Origin: Candidatus Zipacnadia bacterium
Lineage (GTDB): Bacteria > Armatimonadota > Zipacnadia > Zipacnadales > Zipacnadaceae
Assembly: GCA_029820565.1 (NCBI GenBank)
Contig: JALGUR010000012.1
Location: 17,758 to 81,757, forward strand
DNA length: 64,000 nucleotides
Direction: 5' to 3'
Below the pieces are notes generated by a model. That model was not told the DNA's origin and ran no database searches. It was given only the letters and a program-made list of their open reading frames with translations. Made by a program: the position numbers and the translations under genes. Shown here piece after piece: positions 51,355-58,840 of the stretch (the first letter of the stretch is position 1; every line of letters begins with the position of its first letter).

Positions 51355-51915
51355 CTATGCGCGACCAGCGTATTCCCTCGTACCAGTATATACGGAAACT
51401 ACCTCCCCTACTTCTATGAACAGCGGAACCTCTACAGTGACACCGCCTTCGATCACCGCCGGCTTAGTTCCCCCTTGGGCGGTATCCCCGCGCACCCCGG
51501 GGTCGGTCTTCACTACCCGCCGCTCAACCACATTGGGCAGTTCAATACCGATGAGTTTGCCCTGATAGGTAGTAAGCGTGACTGCTTCGCCTTCTTTGAG
51601 CCACTGGCGCTGTTCACCGATTTGCTCAGCAGTCAATTGCACCTGTTCATAAGTCTCATTATCCATAAAGTAGTAGTTTTCGCCGTCACTGTACAGATAC
51701 TGGTGTTCACGACGCTCGACATAGGCTTCGGCCACTTTCTCAGTAGAGCGAAATGTCTTCTCATAGACGTTGCCGTTCTCAATATCTTTGAGTTTAGTGC
51801 GTACCATCCCGGCGCCCCGGCCAACGGTCTTATGCCGGTCGGCAGAAATCACCTGCATCACACGCCCATCTAATTCAATAGTAACTCCAGGCTTGAGGTC
51901 TAAAGTCTCGATCAA
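51355..51915 (-). CDS. efp: Elongation factor P
   Basis: A 186-residue tRNA-shaped factor that rescues ribosomes stalled on polyproline. It has LDLKPGVTIELDGRVMQVIS, then the loop HKTVGRGAGMVRTKL and the C-terminal TTYQGKLIGIELPNVVERRV and VEVPLFIEVGEVVSVYTGTR. I take TTG 51915 as start: it gives the normal length, has AGGGAGG upstream, and the promoter at 51980-52008 lies inside the longer track ORF. The tip residue that is modified in other bacteria is Arg in VGRG, where most have PGKG. Confidence 0.93.
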   Translation of the reverse strand: MIETLDLKPGVTIELDGRVMQVISADRHKTVGRGAGMVRTKLKDIENGNVYEKTFRSTEKVAEAYVERREHQYLYSDGENYYFMDNETYEQVQLTAEQIGEQRQWLKEGEAVTLTTYQGKLIGIELPNVVERRVVKTDPGVRGDTAQGGTKPAVIEGGVTVEVPLFIEVGEVVSVYTGTREYAGRA

Positions 51916-51979
51916 TGGAGCTATGCCTCCCTGCGTAGTGAGAAACAACTGCCCCCAGCACTGCCTACCACTATGGTGA

Positions 51980-52008
51980 AGTCTACAACATCTGGCAGGA
52001 AAAGTCAA
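51980..52008 (-). promoter_or_regulatory. Predicted sigma70 promoter of efp
   Basis: Minus strand TTGACT, 17-nt spacer, TAGACT, giving a leader of about 57 nt to the TTG start. It may drive the whole efp-accB-accC-nusB-xseAB block. Confidence 0.6.
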
Positions 52009-52124
52009 ACCAAACGACAACCCCTCTTCGCCTTGCACCCACTACCGGCTACCTCCAAGTCCCCTGGTCTTATTGGGTTAGCGGTGATGCTCTCGACAAC
52101 TTGAGTCGGCCTCAACCACGCGCC

Positions 52125-52153
52125 TTGACTAACCAGAAGACATCTGCTATACT
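52125..52153 (+). promoter_or_regulatory. Predicted sigma70 promoter of rpsR
   Basis: TTGACT, 17-nt spacer, TATACT, with a leader of ~65 nt. Divergent from the efp promoter. Confidence 0.65.
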
Positions 52154-52226
52154 TATACACAGTTGGTCGAACCCCTTCAAGCGACTTTATCATATTCAGT
52201 ACCAGTTATTGTCATATTAAGGAGAA

Positions 52227-52478
52227 ATGGCTGTGGCTTATAGCCGACGACCTTACCGTCGCGAATACTCAGGCCGCAAGCGCCAGTGCCGGTTCTGCGT
52301 ATCTCGCGACGAGATTATTGATTACAAGGATATGAAACTACTTCAGGCGTTTACTGATGAACGGGGCCGCATCCGCAAGGCCCGTCGCACCGGGGCCTGC
52401 CGCCGCCACCAGAGTCGCGTGGCTCAGGCTATCAAGCGGGCTCGTGAGATAGCCCTGATACCTTACACTACAGATTAA
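52227..52478 (+). CDS. rpsR: 30S ribosomal protein bS18
   Basis: An 83-residue ribosomal protein: RRPYRREYSGRKRQCRFCVS, IDYKDMKLLQAFTDERGRI and RRTGACRRHQSRVAQAIKRA, with the family's closing REIALIPYT. The CRFC plus later C and H form a zinc-type (C+) variant. AAGGAGAA precedes the ATG. It is monocistronic and not accompanied by rpsF and ssb as in most bacteria. Confidence 0.97.
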   Translation: MAVAYSRRPYRREYSGRKRQCRFCVSRDEIIDYKDMKLLQAFTDERGRIRKARRTGACRRHQSRVAQAIKRAREIALIPYTTD

Positions 52479-52720
52479 CGTCCCTGCTCAGCATTGTTAT
52501 GTCCACTATGTAGATGAGCAATCTTCGCCAGAAGCCTCTCATTATGGCTCTCCGCCCGTAATAGTTGGGGTAATCATAGAACAGTGCGCTGGTCTGGTCA
52601 AGACATCTCTGATCTTTCCACAAGTCAACCCAAGAACCACCTACTGACAAGAGTGAACCGCCGGCAGCAGATGAGCGTCTGTGCAGATGACTTCAACATT
52701 ATCCAAGGAGGTAAATGCAG

Positions 52721-53416
52721 ATGCGGAAGGCAGGGACGATATTGACAATGTTGGGAATAGTGGTACTCGTGGCTGTGGTTAGCCTGGCCGAGGCCCAGCC
52801 TGTTGGGGGCCAAGCCAGGGACGCCCAGGGACGCAGGGCCGGCGCTGGGTGGGGCGTATGGCGGATGGGCCAACCAGTTGGCCGTCTGGAGACCACCCCG
52901 GAGACCAAGGAATTGTGGCAGCAGTCGGGCGATTTACAGGCTAACCTGCACCAAAAGCAGTGGGAGTTGTTTGAACTGCAGAACGCCGAGCCGCTTGCTC
53001 CCGAGGCTATTGAGACCAAGCAGGCTGAGATTCGGGAGATTAACCAGCAGATGCAGCAACTTCGTCAGCAGCTTGCAGAGCATGCGACCCGGGGGCGCGG
53101 AGCGGCTGGGCAAGGGGACCAACGCCGGCAAGCCCTGCTTGCGCAGATGCGCCAACGCTGGCAGCAGGGGCCTATGGCCCAGCCCGGCATGGGTCCGGCC
53201 CCAATGGGACCGCCAGGTATGGGACCAGGCCCGATGACGCCGCCGACTATCGTGATAGACAGCGGCAAACTGTATTTGGTTTTGGGTGGGCAGTTGTGTA
53301 AGTTTGATGCTGATACTTTAGAATTGGAAAAAGCAGTGCTCCTGCCCCACATGGCGCCAGTTGGGCCCCCGCCCTTTGGTCCGCCTGGTCCCCCACCACC
53401 TCCGCCAGGTCAGTAA
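52721..53416 (+). CDS. Exported coiled-coil protein with Met/Pro-rich tail
   Basis: A 231-residue protein with a signal peptide (ILTMLGIVVLVAVVSLAEA). A helical region with ETTPETKELWQQSGDLQANL and QAEIREINQQMQQLRQQLAE resembles the Spy/CpxP/ZraP heavy-metal-sensing periplasmic group. A low-complexity segment (PMAQPGMGPAPMGPPGMGPG) may bind metal through methionines. The end has a short beta stretch (IVIDSGKLYLVLGGQLCKFD) and a polyproline tail. Start is ATG 52721 with AAGGAGG nine bases before. Role inferred as periplasmic metal or stress binding. Confidence 0.65.
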   Translation: MRKAGTILTMLGIVVLVAVVSLAEAQPVGGQARDAQGRRAGAGWGVWRMGQPVGRLETTPETKELWQQSGDLQANLHQKQWELFELQNAEPLAPEAIETKQAEIREINQQMQQLRQQLAEHATRGRGAAGQGDQRRQALLAQMRQRWQQGPMAQPGMGPAPMGPPGMGPGPMTPPTIVIDSGKLYLVLGGQLCKFDADTLELEKAVLLPHMAPVGPPPFGPPGPPPPPPGQ

Positions 53417-53592
53417 AGGTACGCGCTAACTGGCAGCCGCGCAGTGAGAGGCGTTAAGCCAAAGGGACAGAGTCTATCTCCGTCCCTTCACTATGTGCTG
53501 AGCTCTTTGTCCCAATGTGGGGGAAGGAAGATAGCCGAACGAGAAGAAGTTATGGGTGACTGCGAACCCTGGGCGTACATAGTGGCTGAGCA

Positions 53593-54327
53593 ATGCGCTA
53601 CGCAATTATCTCCGACATTCACGGCAATCTGCCGGCCCTTCAGCGGGTCTTAGTAGCCCTGGATGAAGAGGACGTTGATTGTTACCTCTGCTTGGGTGAT
53701 GTCGTAGGCTACGGAGCCTCGCCGAATGAATGTTGCCAGAGGGTACGCCAGAGCGATGCGATATGTGTCCGGGGCAACCACGACGCAGCGGTAGTGCAGC
53801 CGCGCAAGGAGGACTGGTTCAATCCTGAGGCCCGCGCCTGTCTGTTGTGGACCCGCCAGCAACTCACTCCCCAAAACCGCCAGTGGTTAGCCTCCCTGAA
53901 CTCCACTGCCCAGATAGATGACGTCCTTCTTTGTCACGGTTCAATTCCTGACCCGGACTACTACATTACTACTCCTCAAGGAGCTGTCTTTAGTTTCGAA
54001 GCCATGGCCACATCGCTGGCTTTCTTCGGCCATACCCACTACGCTGAGTGGTATGCTTATGATGGGACGGAGCAGTTGCCTTCTCAGCACAGCCATCCCG
54101 ACGGCGGCATCTGCCGATTGGAGGAAGGCTACCAGTATCTGATAAATCCCGGCGCGGTCGGCCAACCTCGCGATGGCAACCCTCAGGCCAGTTTTGCTGT
54201 CTATGACGATGAGCGCAGAGAAGTAGCGATACGACGGATTGACTATGACATCCCTGCCGCCCAGCAGAAAATGTTCGCCGCGGGACTGCCGCAAAGCATG
54301 GCTTTGCGCCTTTCGTTAGGTATCTAA
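53593..54327 (+). CDS. Metallophosphoesterase (YfcE/MJ0936-like)
   Basis: A 244-residue cytoplasmic phosphodiesterase. Motifs: MRYAIISDIHGNLPALQRVL, CLGDVVGYGASPNECCQ, VRGNHDAAV, LLCHGSIPDP and FFGHTHYAEW, ending with YLINPGAVGQPRDGNPQASF. This is the complete Mn-dependent set. Substrate unknown. There is a weak ribosome site and no promoter I can see. The 176-nt gap before it holds an aagggac...gtccctt stem with no U-run. Confidence 0.93.
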   Translation: MRYAIISDIHGNLPALQRVLVALDEEDVDCYLCLGDVVGYGASPNECCQRVRQSDAICVRGNHDAAVVQPRKEDWFNPEARACLLWTRQQLTPQNRQWLASLNSTAQIDDVLLCHGSIPDPDYYITTPQGAVFSFEAMATSLAFFGHTHYAEWYAYDGTEQLPSQHSHPDGGICRLEEGYQYLINPGAVGQPRDGNPQASFAVYDDERREVAIRRIDYDIPAAQQKMFAAGLPQSMALRLSLGI

Positions 54328-54424
54328 GACTTGATTTTCCCGGGCCGGTGCTGGATTTGTCGGGCCTAAATGGGTATACTCGTATTAGAATGCTATTGCA
54401 GTCTTAGGCAAGAGGGTGAGAGTG

Positions 54425-54670
54425 ATGCCGTTAGAGGACAAACGGACCCGTCGGCTGGTGGAGCGCGAAATAAGCAAGCGCTCCTTGGACTCCAGTCTGC
54501 TGACTGTCAGTTGTATCAACGAAGTCGTCTACCTGGGGGGAGTCGTCAAGCGTCTGCGTGGCACATTAGGCCGGGGCGTTGACGTACAACGCGAGATGGA
54601 CAAATTGGCAGAGGCTATAGAGGGTATGTCGGGAGTCAGAGATGTAGTCTGCGACTACAGAATTGGGTAA
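54425..54670 (+). CDS. BON domain-like protein
   Basis: An 81-residue protein resembling a BON domain. It has a helix with TRRLVEREISKRSLDSSLLT, then a beta-alpha-beta pattern (INEVVYLGGVVKRLRGTLGR; IEGMSGVRDVVCDYRI) in which a strand ends with the GVRDV motif of BON domains. No signal peptide is seen, so a cytoplasmic location is likely. The ATG at 54425 follows AGAGGGTGAG. It is 97 nt after the phosphoesterase. Confidence 0.6.
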   Translation: MPLEDKRTRRLVEREISKRSLDSSLLTVSCINEVVYLGGVVKRLRGTLGRGVDVQREMDKLAEAIEGMSGVRDVVCDYRIG

Positions 54671-54801
54671 ATATCACGCCACTCTGCTTGGAAATGAAGT
54701 TAGTGTCGGCCCTATTGCTGCTACCGAGTCGTCCTTCCGCGTGCGGCTCACAAGTCAGCAACACACCGGTGGGGACGAGTGGTTAGGCTCAAGCCAGGAT
54801 T

Positions 54802-55647
54802 ATGCGTCAAATCCAATCCTCGCTGCTAAGCGATACAGTGGCGTCCTTGTGCCAACAGGTAAACTTCGCACTACCTGAGCAGATCGCCACTGCCCTCAAG
54901 GCCGCCGAAGCTGCCGAAACCAATCCCCGGGCGCGGCAAGTCCTGGGCGAGTTACTTGAGAATGCTCAAATAGCGGGGGACCAGCATTTGCCCCTGTGTC
55001 AGGATACGGGTCTGGTGGTAGTATTCGCCGAGTTGGGGCGACAGGTTCAGATCGTCGGCCCCGACATTTATGACGCAATCAATGAAGGGGTCAGGCAGGG
55101 GTATCGGGAAGGCTATTTGCGCCCTTCGGTCCTGGCCAACCCGTTGCAGCGGAATACTAATACTGGCGACAACACTCCCGCCATTGTTCATCTCAAGACG
55201 GTGCCCGGTGAGCAACTAACCATTCATTTGATGGCCAAAGGCGGGGGCAGTGAGAATATGAGCACCCTATGGATGTTACCCCCGGCCGTGGGCCCTCAGG
55301 GCATAATCCAGACTATAACCGAGCATATTCGCCAGGCCGGTGGCAAGCCTTGTCCCCCTTTGATATTGGGGGTGGGCATTGGCGGGGATTTTGAGAAGGC
55401 CGCTCTGCTGGCTAAAGAGGCACTCCTGCGGCCCCTGGGCCAACCCAGTGCCGATGAGCAAGTGGCCCAACTGGAGCAGCAGATTCTGGAGGCGGTCAAC
55501 CGCACCGGAGTTGGGCCGATGGGCTTAGGCGGAGATACCACTGCCCTGGCTGTCCACATCCTGACTCATCCCTGCCATCTGGCCAGCCTGCCCGTGGCCC
55601 TCAACGTACAGTGCCACGCGGCTCGTCACGCTACAGTGACACTATGA
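54802..55647 (+). CDS. Class I fumarate hydratase, alpha subunit
   Basis: A 281-residue catalytic [4Fe-4S] subunit of a two-subunit fumarase/tartrate dehydratase type enzyme that interconverts fumarate and malate. It has LCQDTGLVVVFAELG with an Fe-S cysteine, GYLRPSVLANPLQRNTNTGD, MAKGGGSENMSTLWMLPP and GVGIGGDFEKAALLAKEALL. Together with the beta subunit 21 nt downstream it covers the usual single-chain length. TTD-type substrate cannot be ruled out. Confidence 0.93.
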   Translation: MRQIQSSLLSDTVASLCQQVNFALPEQIATALKAAEAAETNPRARQVLGELLENAQIAGDQHLPLCQDTGLVVVFAELGRQVQIVGPDIYDAINEGVRQGYREGYLRPSVLANPLQRNTNTGDNTPAIVHLKTVPGEQLTIHLMAKGGGSENMSTLWMLPPAVGPQGIIQTITEHIRQAGGKPCPPLILGVGIGGDFEKAALLAKEALLRPLGQPSADEQVAQLEQQILEAVNRTGVGPMGLGGDTTALAVHILTHPCHLASLPVALNVQCHAARHATVTL

Positions 55648-55668
55648 AGGAGGGGAGAAGCGACTGGT

Positions 55669-56220
55669 ATGTCCTTATCTCCACGCCGGCTTGTGCTTCC
55701 CTTATCTGAGGATGTTGTCAAGCAACTGCGTGCGGGCCAGGTGGTATCACTCACCGGCATCCTGTACACCGCCCGTGATGCCGCCCACCAGCGACTTGTG
55801 GATGCCTTGGATAATGGCGACGAATTGCCCATAGACTTAGAGGGAGCGACAATATATTACTGTGGCCCCAGCCCGGCTCCTCCGGGCCGGCCCATTGGCG
55901 CCGCCGGCCCCACCACCAGTGCGCGGATGGACCCTTTTGCGCCTCGCCTGTATGAGGCCGGGGTCAAAGTAACTATCGGCAAGGGCCCCCGTTCTTTGGT
56001 GGTGCGGGAGGCCTGTCGTCAGCACACAGGTGTCTATCTGGTCGCTACCGGAGGGGCGGGCGCTCTCCTGGCCACCCACATCCGGGAAGCGCAGGTCGTT
56101 GCCTATGAGGATTTAGGCCCCGAGGCCATCCGTCGGCTGGAAGTGGAAGACTTCCCTGCAATGATCGCGTATGATGTGTACGGTGCGACCATATTCTGTG
56201 GAGAAGAGGGTTTGGGATAG
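55669..56220 (+). CDS. Class I fumarate hydratase, beta subunit
   Basis: A 183-residue C-terminal-type subunit with swivelling domain: LPLSEDVVKQLRAGQVVSLT, GILYTARDAAHQRLVDAL, IYYCGPSPAPPGRPIGAAGP and TTSARMDPFAPRLYEAGVKV, then KGPRSLVVREACRQHTGVYL. It partners the alpha subunit and is preceded by GAAGGAGGGG. Both are likely part of the TCA or fumarate step linked to the 2-oxoacid oxidoreductase pathway in this organism. Confidence 0.94.
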   Translation: MSLSPRRLVLPLSEDVVKQLRAGQVVSLTGILYTARDAAHQRLVDALDNGDELPIDLEGATIYYCGPSPAPPGRPIGAAGPTTSARMDPFAPRLYEAGVKVTIGKGPRSLVVREACRQHTGVYLVATGGAGALLATHIREAQVVAYEDLGPEAIRRLEVEDFPAMIAYDVYGATIFCGEEGLG

Positions 56221-56283
56221 CAATTCTCGATTCATCGATGTTGTCTGGTTTTGCCTCCCTGAACCCCTGCACCCCCGACTATC

Positions 56284-56312
56284 TTGCCTAAACTGCCCAT
56301 CTGTGCTATACT
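56284..56312 (+). promoter_or_regulatory. Predicted sigma70 promoter of rpsT
   Basis: TTGCCT, 17-nt spacer, TATACT; leader of ~70 nt containing the hairpin below. Confidence 0.65.
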
Positions 56313-56329
56313 ATGGATGTGAGATATCT

Positions 56330-56364
56330 GGCTACTGACAGTTTGCGCCAGTAGCCATTTTATT
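56330..56364 (+). promoter_or_regulatory. Leader hairpin with U-rich tract ahead of rpsT
   Basis: ggctactg/cagtagcc, 8-bp perfect arms with an 11-nt loop, followed by attttatt. This looks like an intrinsic terminator or attenuator in the untranslated leader, between promoter and start codon. S20 controls its own synthesis in other bacteria. Confidence 0.55.
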
Positions 56365-56387
56365 CAATAGGTAGGAGACAGCATTCT

Positions 56388-56651
56388 ATGCCTCAGATGC
56401 AATCGCGTCGTAAGGACCTGCGCCAGGCCGAAAAGCAACAGGAGCGCAACCGTTCCCTGAAGAAGGCCATCAAGCTGACCACACGAGCCGTCCTGGAGGC
56501 CGCCGAGGAAGAAGACCAAGAGGTGGCCCAATCGGCACTGAGCGCGGCGCACAAGGCCATAGACAAAGCCGCCAAAGCGGGAGTGCTTCACGCCAATACT
56601 GCGGCCCGCCGGAAGTCCAAGTTAGCGCAGAAAGTGGCGGATATGGCGTAA
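56388..56651 (+). CDS. rpsT: 30S ribosomal protein bS20
   Basis: An 87-residue basic helical protein: SRRKDLRQAEKQQERNRSLK, IKLTTRAVLEAA and the C-terminal AHKAIDKAAKAGVLHANTAA, then RRKSKLAQKVADM. Monocistronic with its own promoter and leader hairpin. GTAGGAG lies ahead of the ATG. Confidence 0.97.
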   Translation: MPQMQSRRKDLRQAEKQQERNRSLKKAIKLTTRAVLEAAEEEDQEVAQSALSAAHKAIDKAAKAGVLHANTAARRKSKLAQKVADMA

Positions 56652-56664
56652 TTCGGCACCACTG

Positions 56665-57204
56665 TCAATGATTGTCGCCACCGTCGGACTGCGGAGAAGA
56701 ATCCTCAGCCTCATCGCTACCCGGCGGCGGGGCAGAAGAGACGGGTATCTCCTGGACTCCCAGGGTCCGCTTAGTAGCCTTGTCCAGTTCGGCCATTATC
56801 TCCTCGGGGACTGCTATGGCAATCATTCCCCGCCGTCCCAACATCTTCATATACTCAATCAGCGAAACCTGGACTTCTTTGCGGTTCAGATTATACTCCT
56901 CACACAGGCAGCGAATCAGTTCGGCCATAGTGTAACTGCCATCACAACGTTGCCAGACGAAACTGCCCACCTCGTCTAAGACTACAGGACGGGCTTCGGG
57001 GATAGGGAAGAAGAAGGTCAGCAGTCGTCCCTTCCAATCGCGGCGACGCGGCAAGGTTACCACCACATTCCCTTCTTCATTGGTCTCCCAGTCCAGCGAG
57101 GGATTGCGAACAGGCATAACCTGCATAGCCTCCTGTCGCGAAATCGCCGGTTGTGGCTTCTTAATCTTTAACTTCGTCAGTAATCGCTGCCAAAGATTCA
57201 TCAT
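56665..57204 (-). CDS. PqqD family protein
   Basis: A 179-residue protein whose centre matches PqqD, a small winged-helix peptide chaperone: ARPVVLDEVGSFVWQRCDGS, YTMAELIRCLCEEYNLNRKE and VQVSLIEYMKMLGRRGMI. PqqD domains carry a precursor peptide to radical-SAM enzymes, but no such enzyme or peptide is in this window. An N-terminal extension (KIKKPQPAISRQEAMQVMPV) precedes a segment like LDWETNEEGNVVVTLPRR, and the C-terminal tail is acidic. The ATG at 57204 follows AAAAGGG; the longer track start is not supported. Confidence 0.78.
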   Translation of the reverse strand: MMNLWQRLLTKLKIKKPQPAISRQEAMQVMPVRNPSLDWETNEEGNVVVTLPRRRDWKGRLLTFFFPIPEARPVVLDEVGSFVWQRCDGSYTMAELIRCLCEEYNLNRKEVQVSLIEYMKMLGRRGMIAIAVPEEIMAELDKATKRTLGVQEIPVSSAPPPGSDEAEDSSPQSDGGDNH

Positions 57205-57356
57205 TGTATGCCCTTTTGCTGCGCCGGCGGCTTGAACATAGTGCAGCCGGCCCGCAATGCCGTTGTGTTCGCCGTCTGTAGGGGCGGAAGCAGGCCACAA
57301 GTTCTGCCCGCCTGTCGTGAGTTTGTTGAAGTGCCGTTCAACGGTCCGGACACCTC

Positions 57357-57384
57357 GGGCGGATGTGCTTGCACACATTCGCCC
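57357..57384. repeat. Palindromic repeat at a gene 3' end
   Basis: gggcggatgtg/cacattcgccc, 11-nt arms with one mismatch and a 6-nt loop, immediately before the stop of the 57385 gene. It is a familiar short dispersed repeat (gggcgaatgtgtgcaagcac type). The rest of 57205-57384 also holds a gttgaa/ttcaac hairpin. Confidence 0.75.
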
Positions 57385-58257
57385 TTACATTTTAGCCTCT
57401 TCCCGCATCAGTGTCATAATAACGACCTCTGGTGGACACAAGAACCGAGCCTCTACTCCGGCGCCTACGCCACGGCTGACATGACACCAGGTGTCGTCAA
57501 ACCGGATCAGTCCCGCCGCTCGCTTTCGGAAGCGCCATACCGGGGCCCAGATACTGCCCAATCCGGGCAAGCGGCACTGGCCGCCATGGGTGTGGCCCGC
57601 CAGTATCAAATCGGCCCAGCCCGCCTGGGGCAAATCAATGACATCGGGAGAGTGAGACAACAGTATTCTCAAATCAGCCGACTCGGTTCCCTCAATGGTT
57701 GCCGGTAAGTCGTCGCGGCCACAGGAAGGGTCGCCTACTCCCGCTACCACCACCACCTGGTCATTGATAGACAGTGTGCAGTGGGTATTCTCCAGTATCC
57801 GTATGTTAGTCTGCGCCAGTGACTGCTGCCAGCGCTCCCAACTAACCGCCGGCTCGGGCGTTCCATACAAATAGTCACTCAGGGTGCAGTCCCAGTCATG
57901 ATTGCCCAGCACGGCGTAGACTCCGTATTGGGCGTCCAGATCAGTTACCAGTGGTCCCACATACTCCATATTCTCGGAACCGTGAGCCAAATCTCCGGTA
58001 ATGAGCACTAAATCAGGCTGATGGTGGCGGGTTTCCCTGACGGCCCGCCGCATTCGGCGCTGGATACTGCGCTGCCGGCGGCAGTGAAAATCGGACAGAT
58101 GGGCCACTCGCAGGCCCTCTAATTGGGAAGGAAGATGAGAAAGATGCACTTCAATGTGGCGGATCTGAAGATTCTCTGGCTCAATTAAGCGCGCGTAGAC
58201 GACAAACGCCGTTGCTAATATCACTGCCCCCCAGAGTACTACAGCAGTTACAATCAT
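57385..58257 (-). CDS. Membrane-anchored metallophosphoesterase (YkuE-like)
   Basis: A 290-residue protein. One N-terminal transmembrane helix (VTAVVLWGAVILATAFVVYA) precedes a metallophosphoesterase domain with LRVAHLSDFHCRR, ITGDLAHGS, LGNHDWD and AGHTHGGQCRLPG. YkuE/YaeI members act on lipid phosphates such as UDP-diacylglucosamine or undecaprenyl derivatives. It ends at a palindromic repeat. The following 193 nt contain only repeats. Confidence 0.9.
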   Translation of the reverse strand: MIVTAVVLWGAVILATAFVVYARLIEPENLQIRHIEVHLSHLPSQLEGLRVAHLSDFHCRRQRSIQRRMRRAVRETRHHQPDLVLITGDLAHGSENMEYVGPLVTDLDAQYGVYAVLGNHDWDCTLSDYLYGTPEPAVSWERWQQSLAQTNIRILENTHCTLSINDQVVVVAGVGDPSCGRDDLPATIEGTESADLRILLSHSPDVIDLPQAGWADLILAGHTHGGQCRLPGLGSIWAPVWRFRKRAAGLIRFDDTWCHVSRGVGAGVEARFLCPPEVVIMTLMREEAKM

Positions 58258-58332
58258 TACGGTAGACCTTTTCCTCTGCCCACATCAATGCTCCTATTGG
58301 GGGCGCGACATCCTCCCCGCGACCACCGTTCG

Positions 58333-58416
58333 GAGGGGCCGTGTCGAGCGAAGCGAGCCCGGCCCACCCGGTGTTGTGAAATTCGGGCCGGGTTCACTGT
58401 GTTCAACCGGCCCCTC
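58333..58416. repeat. Nested inverted-repeat element
   Basis: An 84-nt unit: outer arms gaggggccg/cggcccctc (9 bp) enclose inner arms cccggccc/gggccggg (8 bp). The 193-nt gap 58258-58450 has no ORF I believe. It resembles the bigger REP-type elements in this region; a structured RNA is conceivable but without a known family. Confidence 0.55.
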
Positions 58417-58450
58417 TAAAACCAGGATCAGTGAGCCGAGGGCGGCCTTC

Positions 58451-58840
58451 CTATGGGGCGGCGGGATGAGTTGGGTCATTTTTTCTGGGAGAGGCCGGCT
58501 CCTGCAGAATATGGGCAACACGCAGGGCTATGTACAAGAGGAGCCCCAAAACCGCTACCACCTCCGCCAGCAAAGCTACCCCGTCAACACCTACTGACCG
58601 CCACCATACCTTGCCTTGACCCAAACTAACACTAAAAAGCGCGCCCCCTACCGCTGCCCGCGCCCCTATCAATACCGCTACTGCCGCCCCCAGACACAGC
58701 CAGATGATCACCAGTCCCCAGCCGATGCCCCGACTGCTATGACCTTGACTGCTGGCCTTCAGATACAGTAGATAACTGACCAGGGCCATAGCCACTGTCA
58801 AACAGATGCCCAAACCGATGCCTTCGTTGGCAGTTATCAT
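58451..58840 (-). CDS. Membrane protein of unknown function
   Basis: A 129-residue protein with three or four transmembrane helices (IGLGICLTVAMALVSYLLYL; WGLVIIWLCLGAAVAVLIGA; LLAEVVAVLGLLLYIALRVA). It overlaps the stop of tldD by 4 nt (ATGA), so the two are coupled. No named family recognised. Confidence 0.7.
   Translation of the reverse strand: MITANEGIGLGICLTVAMALVSYLLYLKASSQGHSSRGIGWGLVIIWLCLGAAVAVLIGARAAVGGALFSVSLGQGKVWWRSVGVDGVALLAEVVAVLGLLLYIALRVAHILQEPASPRKNDPTHPAAP

Noticed and set aside
52468-52650. 60-codon minus ORF downstream of rpsR
   Set aside because: No ribosome site, no recognisable domain, and composition gives no sign of coding.
53417-53592. Rho-independent terminator at aagggac...gtccctt
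   Set aside because: The stem is short with a 13-nt loop and no U-run; it may be a repeat instead.
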